A stretch of DNA of 64,000 bases from Epiperipatus broadwayi. Taxonomy: Eukaryota > Onychophora > Udeonychophora > Euonychophora > Peripatidae. Positions 1 through 11,230 of this stretch are shown here, piece after piece. Position 1 is the stretch's first letter, and every line of letters starts with the position of its first letter. The notes below the pieces were generated by a model. It did not search any database. It was not told the DNA's origin and saw nothing but the letters and a program-made list of their open reading frames with translations. The DNA is taken from contig JAQFVV010012397.1 in the NCBI GenBank assembly GCA_028023455.1, forward strand, positions 4,792,888-4,856,887, given 5' to 3'. Made by a program: the position numbers and the translations under genes.

Positions 1-420
1 CTCTGACCTATATATATCTTCTTACAAAAATAAGACATAATACACATTACTCCAGGAATAGTTTTTCTATCAAAAATTTCCTTTGTATTATTTAATAAAT
101 TATTCAAAGTAATATCCCAAGCAATTATCTTAATTCCAAATAAATTACTATTTTTATATACAATTCTATAAGGACAATTTAAATGCCAAAATAATAAAAT
201 CATATTTTTTTTATCTTTTATATCATTACAAATATTATTATTATTAAATAAAAGACTTTTAACAAATTTATCAGAGTAGCCAAATAATCTTTATAAAATT
301 GACCTTTTTGCAACAAAGCTAGTCCATTAAAATTATTTAATCTCTTATTTCTGTAACAATAATTTCTTAAAACAGCTTTTTTATGATATACAGATTGATA
401 ACTGTCAGGTTTAATTATAG
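1..420 (-). pseudogene. Penelope-like element fragment (family 1, copy a), cut by the window edge
   Basis: Read on the minus strand, this encodes the end of a Penelope-type reverse transcriptase, the linker and the start of a GIY-YIG endonuclease. The thumb-like part reads AVLRNYCYRNKRLNNF, the linker reads NCPYRIVYKNSNLFGI, and the endonuclease starts with a degenerate GIY strand and then KKIYIGQS. At least one frameshift lies near position 210-230, so the copy is dead. PLEs encode an RT joined to a GIY-YIG nuclease that nicks the target and primes reverse transcription. The copy runs off the left edge, so its nuclease C-terminus is not visible. It faces copy b (from about 471) head to head, and their linker and nuclease portions are about 85-90% alike by eye. 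The RT-side boundary near 420 is approximate. Confidence 0.75.
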
Positions 421-470
421 ATCTTAACTCTTTACTCTTAACATTTAAATTGACTTCTTATGGAATTGAA

Positions 471-1018
471 TGTAAAAATAGTAATTTGTTTGGAATTAAA
501 AACAAAATGCTTGGAAAAGGGGTATTACTTTGAATAATTTATTAAATAATACAAAGGAAATTTTTGATAGAAATAATATTCCTAGAATAGTGTTTATTAT
601 TCTTTGTTTTTGTAAGAAAGTATATATAGGTTGGAGTAGTCTGAGCTTAAATGAAAGAATAAAGATATATAAAAATAGGATTAGAAATGCTTTATATATC
701 CATAAAAAAGATACAGGCCACATTATTAATTTTGATGAAGCTAAGATTGCCTTCTTTGGGAGAAATAAAAAGAAAAATTAAAGAACCTTTATTATTAAAA
801 ATTTATGATTCTGAAGCAATTAACTTATTTAAAAGTTCTTTTAATAGAAAGAATATATGGGAGGTGAGTAGAATTGTGGGCAATGTTTAGTTTAAATGTG
901 TTGTTATTTTGTAGTTCTTTACACTTGAGAAGTCTGCTTGTAGCAGAGAAACCATTAGTTGTGCTTTAGAATTTATTTTTTGGCTAGTCTGGTTGAGTTA
1001 TGAATTTGGGGTAATTTT
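471..1018 (+). pseudogene. Penelope-like element 3' part (family 1, copy b): GIY-YIG domain and 3' UTR
   Basis: The forward strand from about 471 repeats in inverted orientation the linker and nuclease of copy a. The open frame at 530-781 shows the end of the linker (NNLLNNTKEIFDR), a degraded GIY strand, KKVYIGW (the YIG motif), the NERIK segment with the family's conserved arginine, and DTGHI. After a frameshift near 770 the protein continues as KEPLLLKIYDSEAINLF, which holds the conserved glutamate region, up to about 890. The 3' UTR (890-1018) resembles that of copy c at 7.38-7.47 kb, including a CACTTGAG motif and GAAACCAT, and ends in a (TA)n tract. The 5' end is abrupt at about 471, a typical 5' truncation. 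Frameshift and loss of GIY residues indicate a dead copy. Confidence 0.75.
924..952 (+). other. Hairpin plus GAAAC in the PLE 3' UTR (possible hammerhead remnant)
   Basis: A perfect 6-bp stem (TCTGCT 933-938, AGCAGA 942-947, loop TGT) is followed directly by GAAAC. Hammerhead ribozymes have the order CUGAUGA, stem II, GAAA, and PLEs are known to carry type I hammerheads. Here the upstream core is CTTGAGA, matching only 4 of 7 positions, and stem I is weak, so any ribozyme is degenerate. Confidence 0.25.
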
Positions 1019-1019
1019 G

Positions 1020-1022
<3 letters not shown>

Positions 1023-1108
<86 letters not shown>
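1023..1108. repeat. (TA)n microsatellite
   Basis: About 86 bp of uninterrupted TA dinucleotide between the PLE 3' UTR and the MITE at 1107. It may be the PLE tail or the target of the MITE. Confidence 0.95.
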
Positions 1109-1111
<3 letters not shown>

Positions 1112-1287
1112 CTAGAATAAAAACTACAAAATTTTAAAAAATGCCTATATGAAATTAAAGATTAAAATTCTTTGCTATAGCTAGCTTCAGCATATTCCGC
1201 CATCGTAAGTAGCTATAGCAAAGAATTTTAATCTTTCATTTCATACAGGCATTTTTAAAAATTTTGTAGTTTTTATTCTAGTGAATA
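1107..1287. mobile_element. Palindromic MITE, family A
   Basis: Two inverted arms of about 78 bp pair almost perfectly. The left starts ATATTCACTAGAATAAAAAC and the right ends with its reverse complement. The central spacer of about 25 bp reads AGCTTCAGCATATTCCGCC and on. Both ends lie in TA repeats, consistent with insertion into TA. No coding capacity; probably a non-autonomous fold-back DNA element. Confidence 0.8.
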
Positions 1288-1319
1288 TTGATATATATAT
1301 ATATAACAGTATAGATGTG

Positions 1320-2042
1320 GACAGTGGCTTGTTATGAAGCCAAGTTATTTAATAATATGTTTTTAAGGAAAGATGTCCCAGAAGTTTTGACAAACTAGAC
1401 AATGATAAATAGTTATTGATTGGCATAGGAAACAAGATGTAGACATAGCTTTATACACACAACAGCTTATACAACAATATATGTAGTTAATATCTATAAG
1501 CTTTTATAATTTAATCCCAGTGATAAAATATATACATTTATATAGGAGAGATAATGTCTTTTAATTATATTCTTTGAATCAGAGCACCAGTTTTATAGAT
1601 CATTGTTTATATAAACTACATACTTCATTATTAATCAATTTCTAAAGCATGAACATTATATGTATTCTAAGATTGCAATAATAGTATTATTTTTATGAAT
1701 TTATTCTGGAGTCAAAGGTATTTTATTGTGCTACAGATTAATTATTATCATATGAAACTATAATACTAACATTTTATATATTAGGACATTCTAAATAAAG
1801 ATAGCTAATTAACATTTAGGTGACCAAATATGTTGAAGTAGCAAGTGTAATCTTATCTTCAAAGAAATTATTAAATCTGAAAAAAAAAACAACAACTTAT
1901 TTTAATTAAATGAAAAATATTAAACATATATCCTTTTTAAAAACATCAAGATATTCATATATATAGATCTAATAACTTATAAAATTACTACAAATACTAT
2001 GAACTTAATAAGATTAGCCACAAATCATCATTGTCATTTATG

Positions 2043-2044
<2 letters not shown>
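1320..2044. other. No gene seen
   Basis: A+T-rich DNA without long open frames or recognisable protein similarity in any frame. Confidence 0.6.

Positions 2045-2091
<47 letters not shown>
2045..2091. repeat. (TA)n microsatellite
   Basis: Uninterrupted TA run of about 46 bp. Confidence 0.95.
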
Positions 2092-2094
<3 letters not shown>

Positions 2095-3850
2095 CCCATA
2101 TGATTGATCGAATCATTTTTTTTTTTTAGCTCTCTTTTTTATTCTTTCTTTGTAAGTATTTATCTTGAGCAAAAATCCACTTTATTTATAATAAATCTCC
2201 AATGATGATTTGTTATGAAAATATCCTCAAACTAAAACACATATATATTTCACACAAAAAAATTAGAGTTATATAAGAGATTCTCATATTTTTATGTTAA
2301 GAATTTAATAAAATATTCAGTTTCTAATCTAAAACAGCTATTAACACACAACTTCAATTATATTCTTTAACACTATTAAATCTTAAAATAATAATCTAAA
2401 TTAATTTAATCAACCTCAGAAACTATTAATTAAACAAAACTTTAATCTTATAAATGCAAAGTTTTATGATTATTTAACCTCATGTATTGTCAATGCATAT
2501 AAACAAAATTAATCCACATATTTACAATTTAATATGTTTGTAATAAAAAAATTATTGATGATAATAGAAATAAATAAAATTTCAATCATCTTATGAAATT
2601 GTTTTTTTTTTTTATCAATTTTGTACACACAAATTCTATATATATTTATAAACAAATTACAAATTTCAACTTTTCTTTCACTTTTTTTTGAATGTGCTCA
2701 TAGAAAAATTATATATGCATACAATTTCTTTTTTTTCCTTTTTTTTTTTTGAAAGCAGATGAATGCAAAAATCTTTAGTAAATAATTTTTTCATTATGAA
2801 ACCAAGAGTTTGAAGCTGAATCTATTGATGTCATAGAAACTGGGAAGTAATATGATCTCTAATGAATAAAATAGCCACTGCTTGTGATGTACAACATTAT
2901 TTTAGTTTTTGTCATTCTTGTCTTAGAACTGCCTGAATGAATTGGCAAATTGTAGCTAGAGTAGAAGTAATCTCAGGGTTCCCAGGTTTATCTTCTTAAT
3001 CTGCTGTTCTTTTGGTCAGCAGAAACTTAAGTGAAATTTATTTTCTTTTAAAAAAGAGAAAGAAACAAACATCTAGCATTTTGTCTGGATGCTATCCTAA
3101 AAAAAAGAAAAAAGTCCATCACTCTTGACAACATTTCTAACAGCACATGAATTACTAACCATTGTTTAAACTTAAAAAATGCAATACTGAACAGTTTATT
3201 TCTTATTAAAAAATAATGATATCAAATTTAAAATGAATAATACTATATGTCATTTTTTCTTTTTTTTAAAAGAGAATTTAATCTAATATAATAAATTAAT
3301 AAAGACTTTTCACAAAATTAAAATATAACGATATACAGTAAACCTTTATTTCTTTATAAACGTTAAATTTCTCTTTTTTTTTATAGTTATTTTTTAATAA
3401 TCGACTTTTGATATTATTCATTCAATCTATAACTCATTTATCGTTTTGATATTTTATTTTTTTATGATTATATAAAAAAAAGTATTAATAATAAGTAACA
3501 CTATTTAAACAAAGTATTTATTAATAAAAAATTAGCCAACTGAGTTCAATTCCGTGATTAAGCCTTTAATAATTTCATCTTTTAAATGACATGATGGGAA
3601 CACCCATCATAATAAAAATGCTACTAAAATAATTTATGGATTACCACATATCTTTGAGAAAGCAATAGTTCAAATTATTTTTTAATTAATCTGATCAATT
3701 AAAAATGCCTATACTTTTTTTTAATCACAATACAAATATGTTTGTAATGAAATACCTATTTGTATTAGCTTTTGTTTATAATATCTAATATTTGAATTAA
3801 ATATTATATCTTAAACAATAACAAAGTATTACTAAGAAACATGTTTACAT
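2092..3850. other. No gene seen; homopolymer-rich DNA
   Basis: Many T and A runs. The part near 2770-3130 has higher sequence complexity and fewer homopolymers than its surroundings, but no reading frame or repeat partner was found for it. Confidence 0.5.
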
Positions 3851-3852
3851 TG

Positions 3853-4198
3853 ATATATATATAAATTATTATTTTTGGGACTAAACTGCGTGTTATTTTG
3901 CATTACAAACTGATATTTTGACAAACTAGCATGCGCCATTGTCAAGGTTGAATTTTGAAAGAAAAATTGTTAGATCTCAAACAGTAATGTGACCAAGTGT
4001 GAGATGAGAAATGAGATTCAATTTGAAGTAGTTCAGCATTCACAATATGAGGCTTATCAAAATGTTACTATTTGAGATCTAACAATTTTTCTTTCAAAAG
4101 TCAACCTTGACAATGGTGGATGCTAGTTCATCAAAATATCAGTTTGTAATGCAAAATAACACATGGTTTAGTCCCAAAAATAATAATTTATCTATATC
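3853..4198. mobile_element. Palindromic MITE, family B (complete copy)
   Basis: Long inverted arms of about 120 bp. The left arm contains GTTATTTTGCATTACAAACT and GAAAGAAAAATTGTTAGATC; the right arm at about 4073-4190 is their reverse complement. The unique centre includes GAAGTAGTTCAGCATTC. A half copy with the left arm and the same centre occurs at 54045-54235. No coding capacity. Confidence 0.8.
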
Positions 4199-4354
4199 AT
4201 ACAACCGTGAAAACATAATCCTGCCTTAAATGTTATTAATATCTTTTTTGATTAGTTATTATACCAAGGAAATAATATTCAATTTATTATTTTATAATTA
4301 AAGCAGTAGAAATAATACACATTTTAATTTTAAAATATATTATAATACATTAGT

Positions 4355-4612
4355 TTATTTTCATCATCTATCATTAAATGTTGAATATCTAAAAAGTTTA
4401 AACTTTATTTAATATTTTCAAATACAAACAACTGTTAATAATAACATACAAATAGACAATATAGTTTTAGTAGATTATACAATGTTTTGAGTAATATTAT
4501 TTTTCATTCTGCTTCAAGTGTTGCTGACCTGATCAGTGACAATACTTACACCTTTAGATTCTTGAATATCAATTTTTAAGGCAATGTTCTAATCAATTGA
4601 GCTATTCTGTCA
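4355..4612 (-). mobile_element. tRNA-derived SINE, inverted copy
   Basis: On the minus strand a tRNA-like head (AGAATAGCTCAATTGATTAG, an A-box-like motif) is followed by the body ATTGATATTCAAGAATCTAA, a tail with CTTGAAGCAGA, and a 3' part ending GTTGTTTGTATTTGAAAATA. The same order occurs in the forward copy starting at 4613 and in the copy at 11231. Head to head with the forward copy, it forms a large imperfect palindrome centred at about 4612. Confidence 0.7.
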
Positions 4613-5270
4613 AAGGTAGAATATCTCAGTTGGTTAGAGGATTGTCTTGAAATTTGATATTCAAGAATCCAAAGTGGAAGTTGAACTCCTATGCTAGTAT
4701 TGTCACTGGTCAGGCCAAAAATTGGTTAGAGCATTGATTTGAAATTTGATATTCAAGAATCTAAAAGTGGAAATTGAACTCCTATGCTAGTATTGTCACT
4801 GGTCAGGCTAAAAATTGGTTAGAGCATTGTTTTGAAATTTGATATTCATTAATCTAAAAGTGGAAGTTGAACTCCTATGCTAGTATTGTCACTGGTCAGG
4901 CCAAAAATTGGTTAGAGCATTGTTTTGAAATTTGATATTCAAGAATCTAAAAGTGGAAGTTGAACTCCTATGCTAGTATTGTCACTGGTCAGGCTAAAAA
5001 TTGGTTAGAGCATTGTTTTAAAATTTGATATTCAAGAATCTAAAAGTGGAAGTTGAACTCCTATGCTAGTATTGTCACTGGTCAGGCTAAAACACTTGAA
5101 GCAGAGCAAAAAAATAATACAACTAAAAACATTATATAATATAATTAGTTTGTTGTCGATTTGTGAGTTATTACTAACAATTGTTTGTATTTGAAAAATT
5201 TATATAAAGTTGAAATTTTTTAGATATACATTTAGTATTAGATGATTGAAATACTCCAATCTATTATAAC
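4613..5270 (+). mobile_element. tRNA-derived SINE with internally amplified 93-bp body
   Basis: The head ATATCTCAGTTGGTTAGAGG resembles a tRNA A box. The body ends CTAGTATTGTCACTGGTCAG and is repeated five times before the tail (CACTTGAAGCAGAGC and the part shared with 11.4 kb). The extra units lack a new head, so the expansion is internal rather than separate insertions. No protein is encoded; SINEs are transcribed by RNA polymerase III and moved by a LINE. Confidence 0.75.
4626..5092 (+). repeat. 93-bp tandem repeat, five units
   Basis: The motif GGTCAGG recurs at 4708, 4801, 4894, 4987 and 5080, an exact spacing of 93 bp. Units differ by only a few bases (GGCC/GGCT, CATTGATTT/CATTGTTTT), so the expansion is recent. 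Units after the first begin AATTGGTTAGAGCATTG. Confidence 0.9.
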
Positions 5271-5604
5271 ATCTAAAATACTATCATCACAGATCTTCAG
5301 ACAATTAATAATATATTAAGACATTATTTATAAATGGCAATTAAATAATTGTAATAATATAGTGAAAAGCTTTCTATCTTTTATATTAACACTTTTTAAT
5401 TTTAAGAGAGATCAAGAGAACAATTATATTTCATTTTTTCTTGCTGAAGTAAATATGTTGAAAAAGTCCAGACAACTAATATAGAATACATTTTTTATGA
5501 GTCAAATGTATAAATGATAAGTAAAAGTTTAAAATTAACATTTGTTTGCTTTATGAAATGGCATTTATATTTTGGAATATTTTTAAATTTTTTACTTCAA
5601 ATGA

Positions 5605-5905
5605 TTTAATATATAGGGTATATGAGCACAGACTTTCACATGACTCACCACTCTCCACTCTATCTCATAAAACTGATACACTTGAACACATATAAAGAAG
5701 ATAAATAATCACCAATATACACATTTCATGCTAAACCAGCAATCATCAGTTGGTCCAAATTATCATTTCTACACATATATGCAATAAGTGTTCATATATA
5801 TATTAAGGTAGCCAATCTCCATACTTTAATGGACAGGTTTCAATCCAATCCACATTTCAACTCTTCAAGCGTCCATCCAATTGAAAATCTGATGATGGAA
5901 TGCTC
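5605..5905. mobile_element. MITE family C, one arm and centre
   Basis: Matches the complete palindrome at 33153-33680, sharing CACCAATATACACATTTCAT, ATCATCAGTTGGTCCAAAT and ACAGGTTTCAATCC. The opposite arm is missing. The sequence just beyond (5890-6030, including GGCCACCCTGGGGCCAAG) is of higher complexity and has no partner in this window. Confidence 0.65.
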
Positions 5906-7230
5906 AAAGGCCACCCTGGGGCCAAGATTCTCATCATATCCATGTTGACTTAAAGTCACTCTGACCCCTCATGTACAGGACACAATCCATTTAATACATA
6001 TAGGAGGGATGGGCAGACATCTCTACTATGTAATAACTGTCAGTTATTTCAAGTGATTGAAAAAGTTAATGCAGACTATATTTTAAAAGTTATATTTTAT
6101 ATGACATTATTAAATTTCTTTAACATATTTTATAAATATTATATGAGGTCTATATCCAATTATAATTTTCTTTTTCAAAAAGCAATTTTGAAAAGTTTTC
6201 TGCTCACTAAAATGCTATGAAAATTAATATATTAATATTTCTTAGGAAGCAGAAGTATTTTTTTTTCTAAATAGAATGTACATAGTAATATCTTTTATAG
6301 TTTACCATAACATTCAAATGCATATAAATAATACAATTTTGTTTGTAAATAATATTTAAATCATTTTTAAAAAATCTGTTTTCTGATAGTGTTCTGAGAT
6401 AACGTTTAAAAGTGATTCGCATTTCTGCTTAAAATAGAAAATAGAAATATTCATACTTTTATGTAATTCTATATATCTTGCAGACTTTATACTTTTATAA
6501 ATTTTATGTATTTATTTTGATAAGTAAATTCTATGCTATTTAATAGAATCTTTTGTTACTAAATGTTAAATGTCAAAAATTCACAAAATAGAAGAACAAA
6601 CTTTTACACACTTCAAAATTTTGTTTTCTCAACACTAAATTCATTACCTAGTAAATACTGATTGCTTCTAGAAGAATGAATTGATTTATATACGTTATAA
6701 AGTATAAAAATAGAATTGTTTAAATATTCTACTGTTAATATTTATGTAAGTAAATACATATATAAAGAATCTATGCACACGCGCCCATAAAAAAAAATTT
6801 AAATATTGTATTAAAATTCTAAGTGGCTAAACAATTATAATAATTGTAATTACTAATTAAATTAATATCTAATTAAATAGCTTATTACTTTAAATATAAT
6901 ATTCAATAAAACCAAATACTTTCTTACAGAAAGTGCTGTAACCTTTTTTTTAAGAGGATGTTTTAAAATAAAATTTTGACTTATTTAAAACATATATATA
7001 TACCTTTAGCAAATGCAATATACTATCTTTATATATAATATTAAAAAAGGTATGATATGGAATACAATGTGTCAAAAATGAAGATTTCTCTGAGTCTAAC
7101 TATTAATCAAATAAAATAAGTTAAAAAATATCTAATTGTGTTTGATTTATAGTTAAACATGTGAATTTCTGTGAGATTCTAAACATTATTTGTGTAACAG
7201 TCAGATATATCTTTAGTCTCGACGCATACC
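5906..7230. other. No gene seen
   Basis: A+T-rich sequence without recognised coding or repeat homology, apart from the more complex stretch at 5906-6030 noted with the preceding MITE. Confidence 0.55.
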
Positions 7231-7233
7231 CCT

Positions 7234-7282
7234 CCCTCCACACACACACACACACACGCACGCACACACACACACATATATA
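7234..7282. repeat. (CA)n/(TA)n microsatellite
   Basis: CACACA run with CG interruptions passing into TATATA. It marks the outer end of the minus-strand PLE copy that follows. Confidence 0.9.
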
Positions 7283-7284
7283 TA

Positions 7285-8250
7285 AAATACAAAACCATAA
7301 AACAATACAATACTAGATAAAAATTCAAACTTTACCAAAATCCTTACATGACCATGGTTTCATTTACTAAACAAGTAGCCCTCAAGTGAAAATCAAACTA
7401 AAGAAACAACATATATATATACAAAACAAACAAATCTTCCCATAATTCACTTCAAAAACCAACTTCCCTTTATATCAAAAGATGTCTCATAAGATTGATA
7501 GCCTCAAATAAAAGAAGGTTTATCATTAAACTTTCCTTTACTCTTCTTTTTAATTCATTCTTTTTATAAAAAATAACCATTGCATTGCCAAACAATATTT
7601 TATGACCTGTATTCAATACATGAATATATAAAGCTGAATTATGATACCTATGTTTAACTCTACTTATATGAACCTTAATCCTTTCATTGAGGCTATATTT
7701 ACTCTGACCTATATAACTCTTACTACAACTACAAGAAATCTTATAAATAATACCAGGAATAGATTTATTATCAATCAACTGTTTTGAACCATTCAATAAA
7801 GACTTCAAATCAGAACATTTCTTTCAAGCAACTTTCATTCCTCCTAACAAATGACTTTTCTTATAAACCAAATTATAAATTGATGACTTAAATGGTAAAG
7901 CCATAAATTCTTAATCATTACTAACCATACATTTTTTCTATTAATGTCATGACTATAAATATTATTATTAAATACAACATTTTTAATAAAGTCATGATCA
8001 TAACTTAATTCTACTAAACATCACATGATCACCATCTTATAATCAGCAGCAAATCAACCCTTTAAATATCAGCATTATTACTAAAGTTATTAAGCCTTCT
8101 ATTTCTACAACAAAAAATCAATAAAAATATCACTTTTAATAATAACAAATCACTCTTTTAACATACACAATATATGATAAATCAGAAGCAGCTCTCTATC
8201 TTATTTTCATCTATATTATGTTTGGATAATCAGTAATTACCAAACAGTAT
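7285..8250 (-). pseudogene. Penelope-like element 3' part (family 1, copy c): RT end, linker, GIY-YIG endonuclease
   Basis: The best preserved nuclease of this family. A 112-aa frame at 7470-7808 (minus) shows, by residue of that frame, the GIY strand GIIY (19-22), two CxC cysteines, SYIGQS with YIG at 32-34, NERIKVHISR with the conserved arginine at 43, TGHK, and RRVKESL with the expected catalytic glutamate near 92. Upstream on the minus strand (about 7840-7930) the linker reads IIWFIRK and matches copy a out of frame, and RT-end similarity fades towards 8250. The 3' UTR (7285-7470) includes CACTTGAG, a hairpin and GAAACCAT as in copy b. The nuclease itself looks intact over this stretch, but no full RT is present, so the copy is 5'-truncated and inactive. 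Confidence 0.8.
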
Positions 8251-8259
8251 TATATTTAA

Positions 8260-8990
8260 ATTCCAACCTTGGACCAAATTTCTGATTGTTAGTGTTAATC
8301 AAATCAGGGATGAAAAATATAATAGCACTATGTTCTAGTGTCTTATCATGTTTTTAGCTTTCAAATTATTAATTTATTTTAAAAAAAAAAATGGTGTAAG
8401 AAAGTGTTATATATTTTATTAAAGACATAAAAGTAGTGGTTTTTTGTTTTTTCCAGATCAAATTGTTTTAATATCCTTTGAGTGAACAATTTTTACAATT
8501 TATTATATTTATATTTCTGTTAGAAATATTCAAATAGATTATTTATTTTTCAATTCTGTAGAGATTTTTTTTTTTGTAATTTTTTTTTTGCTTTATTCAT
8601 AATAATTTCAGAAATCTTTTGAGTATATATAATTATTTAGGCTTTGGACAACATTTTCTATTCCTTTGTTGTTTTTTTTTGCTTATTTTTAATTATATAT
8701 AATGCCAGTGAAACATCTGAACAATTTTTCTTTTAATTAGAATATGTAAATTATGTTTTGTTGGTTGCTGGTTAACAACGTTCACAGCAACTAAACAGCA
8801 CTCAGTTTTCTCAGCTTATTAATGTATATTTTTACAAGCAGTTTTGTTAATCCCATTCCAGATCCATCTATTTCAAAAATTGAGTAAAAACAAAACAATT
8901 GGGTTTTTTCACATGAGAGTTCATATGATATTTGAACACTGAAAAAACCAGAATTGAATTTTAATTTAAGTGCCTTTAGTTTTTGAGTTT
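8260..8990. other. No gene seen; T-rich
   Basis: T-homopolymer-rich DNA. It may hold decayed upstream parts of the LINE tail that follows, but none could be read. Confidence 0.5.
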
Positions 8991-8999
8991 ACTATTTTA

Positions 9000-9310
9000 T
9001 CATTATATACAACGATGTTGAACTGGACAATTTTTCTAAAAAAAACTATTTTATGGTGAACTTCAGTATGATTTTTTATGAGAAATAGCCCCATTTACAT
9101 TATAAGGGTTATCTCGAAGATGTCATAAAGAAATGCAATGTTGATGACCTCTATTGGGAAGATATGATAGAGAATAGAATATATTGAAGATTTATAATTA
9201 GACATGGTATCGAAATATTTAAGAAAGAAAAGTTTTCTATTAAAGAAATTAAAAGACAGCATCATAAAATATCAATAAACAGAAAAATGAGCCAACATAT
9301 TCTATATCTG
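9000..9310 (+). pseudogene. Non-LTR retrotransposon (LINE) C-terminal tail, decayed
   Basis: In one forward frame from 9101 the sequence reads YKGYLEDVIKKCNVDDLYWE, followed by DMIENRIY and a basic tail with KEIKRQHHK, interrupted by stops. This matches the C-terminus of a common class of animal LINE ORF2, where an RYKDTLK-type motif is followed by about 12 residues, W-E, R-x-x-W-R and a basic tail. Just upstream (9015-9095) a weak counterpart of the preceding RWAGHV/YGEL region may be present. It is a 3' remnant of an old insertion. The family call is from memory of the motif order. Confidence 0.5.
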
Positions 9311-10690
9311 AATTCAATAAATATATATCTGAGCATACAATTTGATGGATTAAAGTAAACTGGCTCTAAAGAAGACTACAGGACAGTCAAAATGTAAGTG
9401 TATGTATATACATACAACAAAAGGTTTTTGCTAAAAAGTGTTCAAAGTGATTTGGATAAATTGTATTTTTATAAGATATTACAGTAAAATAAAGAAAAGA
9501 GTAATTTTTCTAATATATCTGAACATATTTACATTCATAGATTGATTTATATTGTCATTGCAAAACTCACTTCTAGAGCAATTTCTTTTCTTTTTTTTGT
9601 TACTCATTTATGAGTGGTTATTATATGTAAATGCGCTGAACTATACAGCATTTTTTGTAGACCATAAGTGATATTATATCTACGTGTGCAACGCTGATTA
9701 AGATTATAAATTGTAAACTGATCTGAAAATTTAGATATAATAGTAATATTATTGCATAAATAATATTATTAACTTTAGAATAAAATAAAAAAAACTATTC
9801 TACATTAAGAAATGTTAAAATCAAATGCAATTTAATTCTATTTATTGTAATATTTATATAAAAGACTTTCATTTATTCTTTCCTTTCTATTTTGAATATT
9901 AAACAATTAAAATTATTTGCTATTGATTTGACAAAATCTACTTTGAATCTTATTAACCTATATTTTTTTTTATCAGCATGATATCAATTTATCTATTGAA
10001 ATGTATTACGAATTCAAATTAATTTATTTGCTATTTTTTTCATTGACATATAAATTATCAGTTTTTATTTTTTCCATAATTTTAAATAGTATTAATTGAA
10101 ATAATTTTTTTTCCAAAGCTAAGAAGTTTAATGTAATATCTCAAAAATAATAAGAAATGAAATATATGTAGGTATAGTTTAAGATTTAACACTTTTTTTT
10201 TTTCATTTATTCATTTCTTTTTATCATACTGTTCTTTTTATTAATTATATTTAATCTGATTTAATTTCCATTTAATATTCTACATACTTATTATCTTACA
10301 TTTAGTTAATAACCTATATTATCATCATCATCATTATTATTGTTATTATTATTATTAAAAATAATTATATTTTCCTTTAATAAAGTGATAGTCAACTTTT
10401 TTATTTTCTAAATATTTCGTTGTCAAAATCTGTAAAACTATTAGAATACATTTTTACCATAACTTCTTAAAGAAATATTTCAGCAAAAACTATTAGAAAG
10501 ACCATAACAATCTATGGCAAACATGCTACTGATAGCATATAAATTTTTTTTAGTCTTATCAGAAATTATGGTATTATTAGCCTATATTTTATTAAAATTA
10601 TTTAAAAATAATTATTATGAAGTTTTGTTTGTATGAGAGAATTTGATAAAAATTGATGTTTCTCACTGTGAACCATCAATAGAAAAAACA
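9311..10690. other. No gene seen
   Basis: A+T-rich DNA with a short (ATC/ATT)n cluster near 10320-10360. No open frames of note. Confidence 0.55.
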
Positions 10691-10699
10691 ATTATTGGT

Positions 10700-11090
10700 A
10701 CTGTAATGTACCCATATATACCAAAAACAGAAGACAAATTAAGGAAAATCTGAAATCAGTATAACATCAGATCAGACTTTCACAGCTATACCACCCTACA
10801 AGGAACTGTAACATATACAAAGGCTAAACTTGAAATGCTGAAAAGAAAAAAACTGCATCTATAAAATACTATGTAAATGTGAAAAACATATAGTGGTGAG
10901 ACTAATTATCCCATTGAAAAGTGCTTGAAAGAACACAAACTGATGATTAGGAGAAGAAAATATATGGGTCTAAGGTAGCAGACCATGTATGCACCAAAGA
11001 ACATATGTTCAATTGGGAAAACACAAAAATATTGGATAGAGAAGAAAAGGTTCAAAAAAGAAAATAAAAAAAAAGCTGGTCACAATGGCA
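10700..11090 (+). pseudogene. Penelope-like element fragment, lineage 3: linker and GIY-YIG domain
   Basis: Forward frames show a PLE linker (YPYIPKTEDKLRKI, then NIRSDFHSYTTLQ), a GIY-like strand (IYKILCKCEK), a one-base frameshift, and YSGETNYPIEKCLKEHKLMI, in which YSG replaces YIG. The sequence then reads VADHVCTKEHMFNWENTKIL and DREEKVQKRK before a stop at about 11070. This order (HxW/HxC, H-x-F-x-W-E-N, L-D-R-E-E) is typical of a second PLE type and differs clearly from family 1. The frameshift, in-frame stops in the linker and the missing RT make it inactive. A SINE sits 140 bp downstream. Confidence 0.75.
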
Positions 11091-11230
11091 AACAATGCCA
11101 TAAGTCAATCTTGTGTGACTATACATAATATATTGAAATCACTAATCAACTTTGCTCTTAAGAAGAAAAAGTGGAGAAATCAGAAGGAACCTTATAGATA
11201 AGTATATGGAATTTTTGCTGCCTGCTGCCT

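Noticed and set aside
4626-5092. Regular repeats of 93 bp that could be mistaken for a CRISPR array
   Set aside because: Units are contiguous without unique spacers, contain a SINE body, and the host is a eukaryote.
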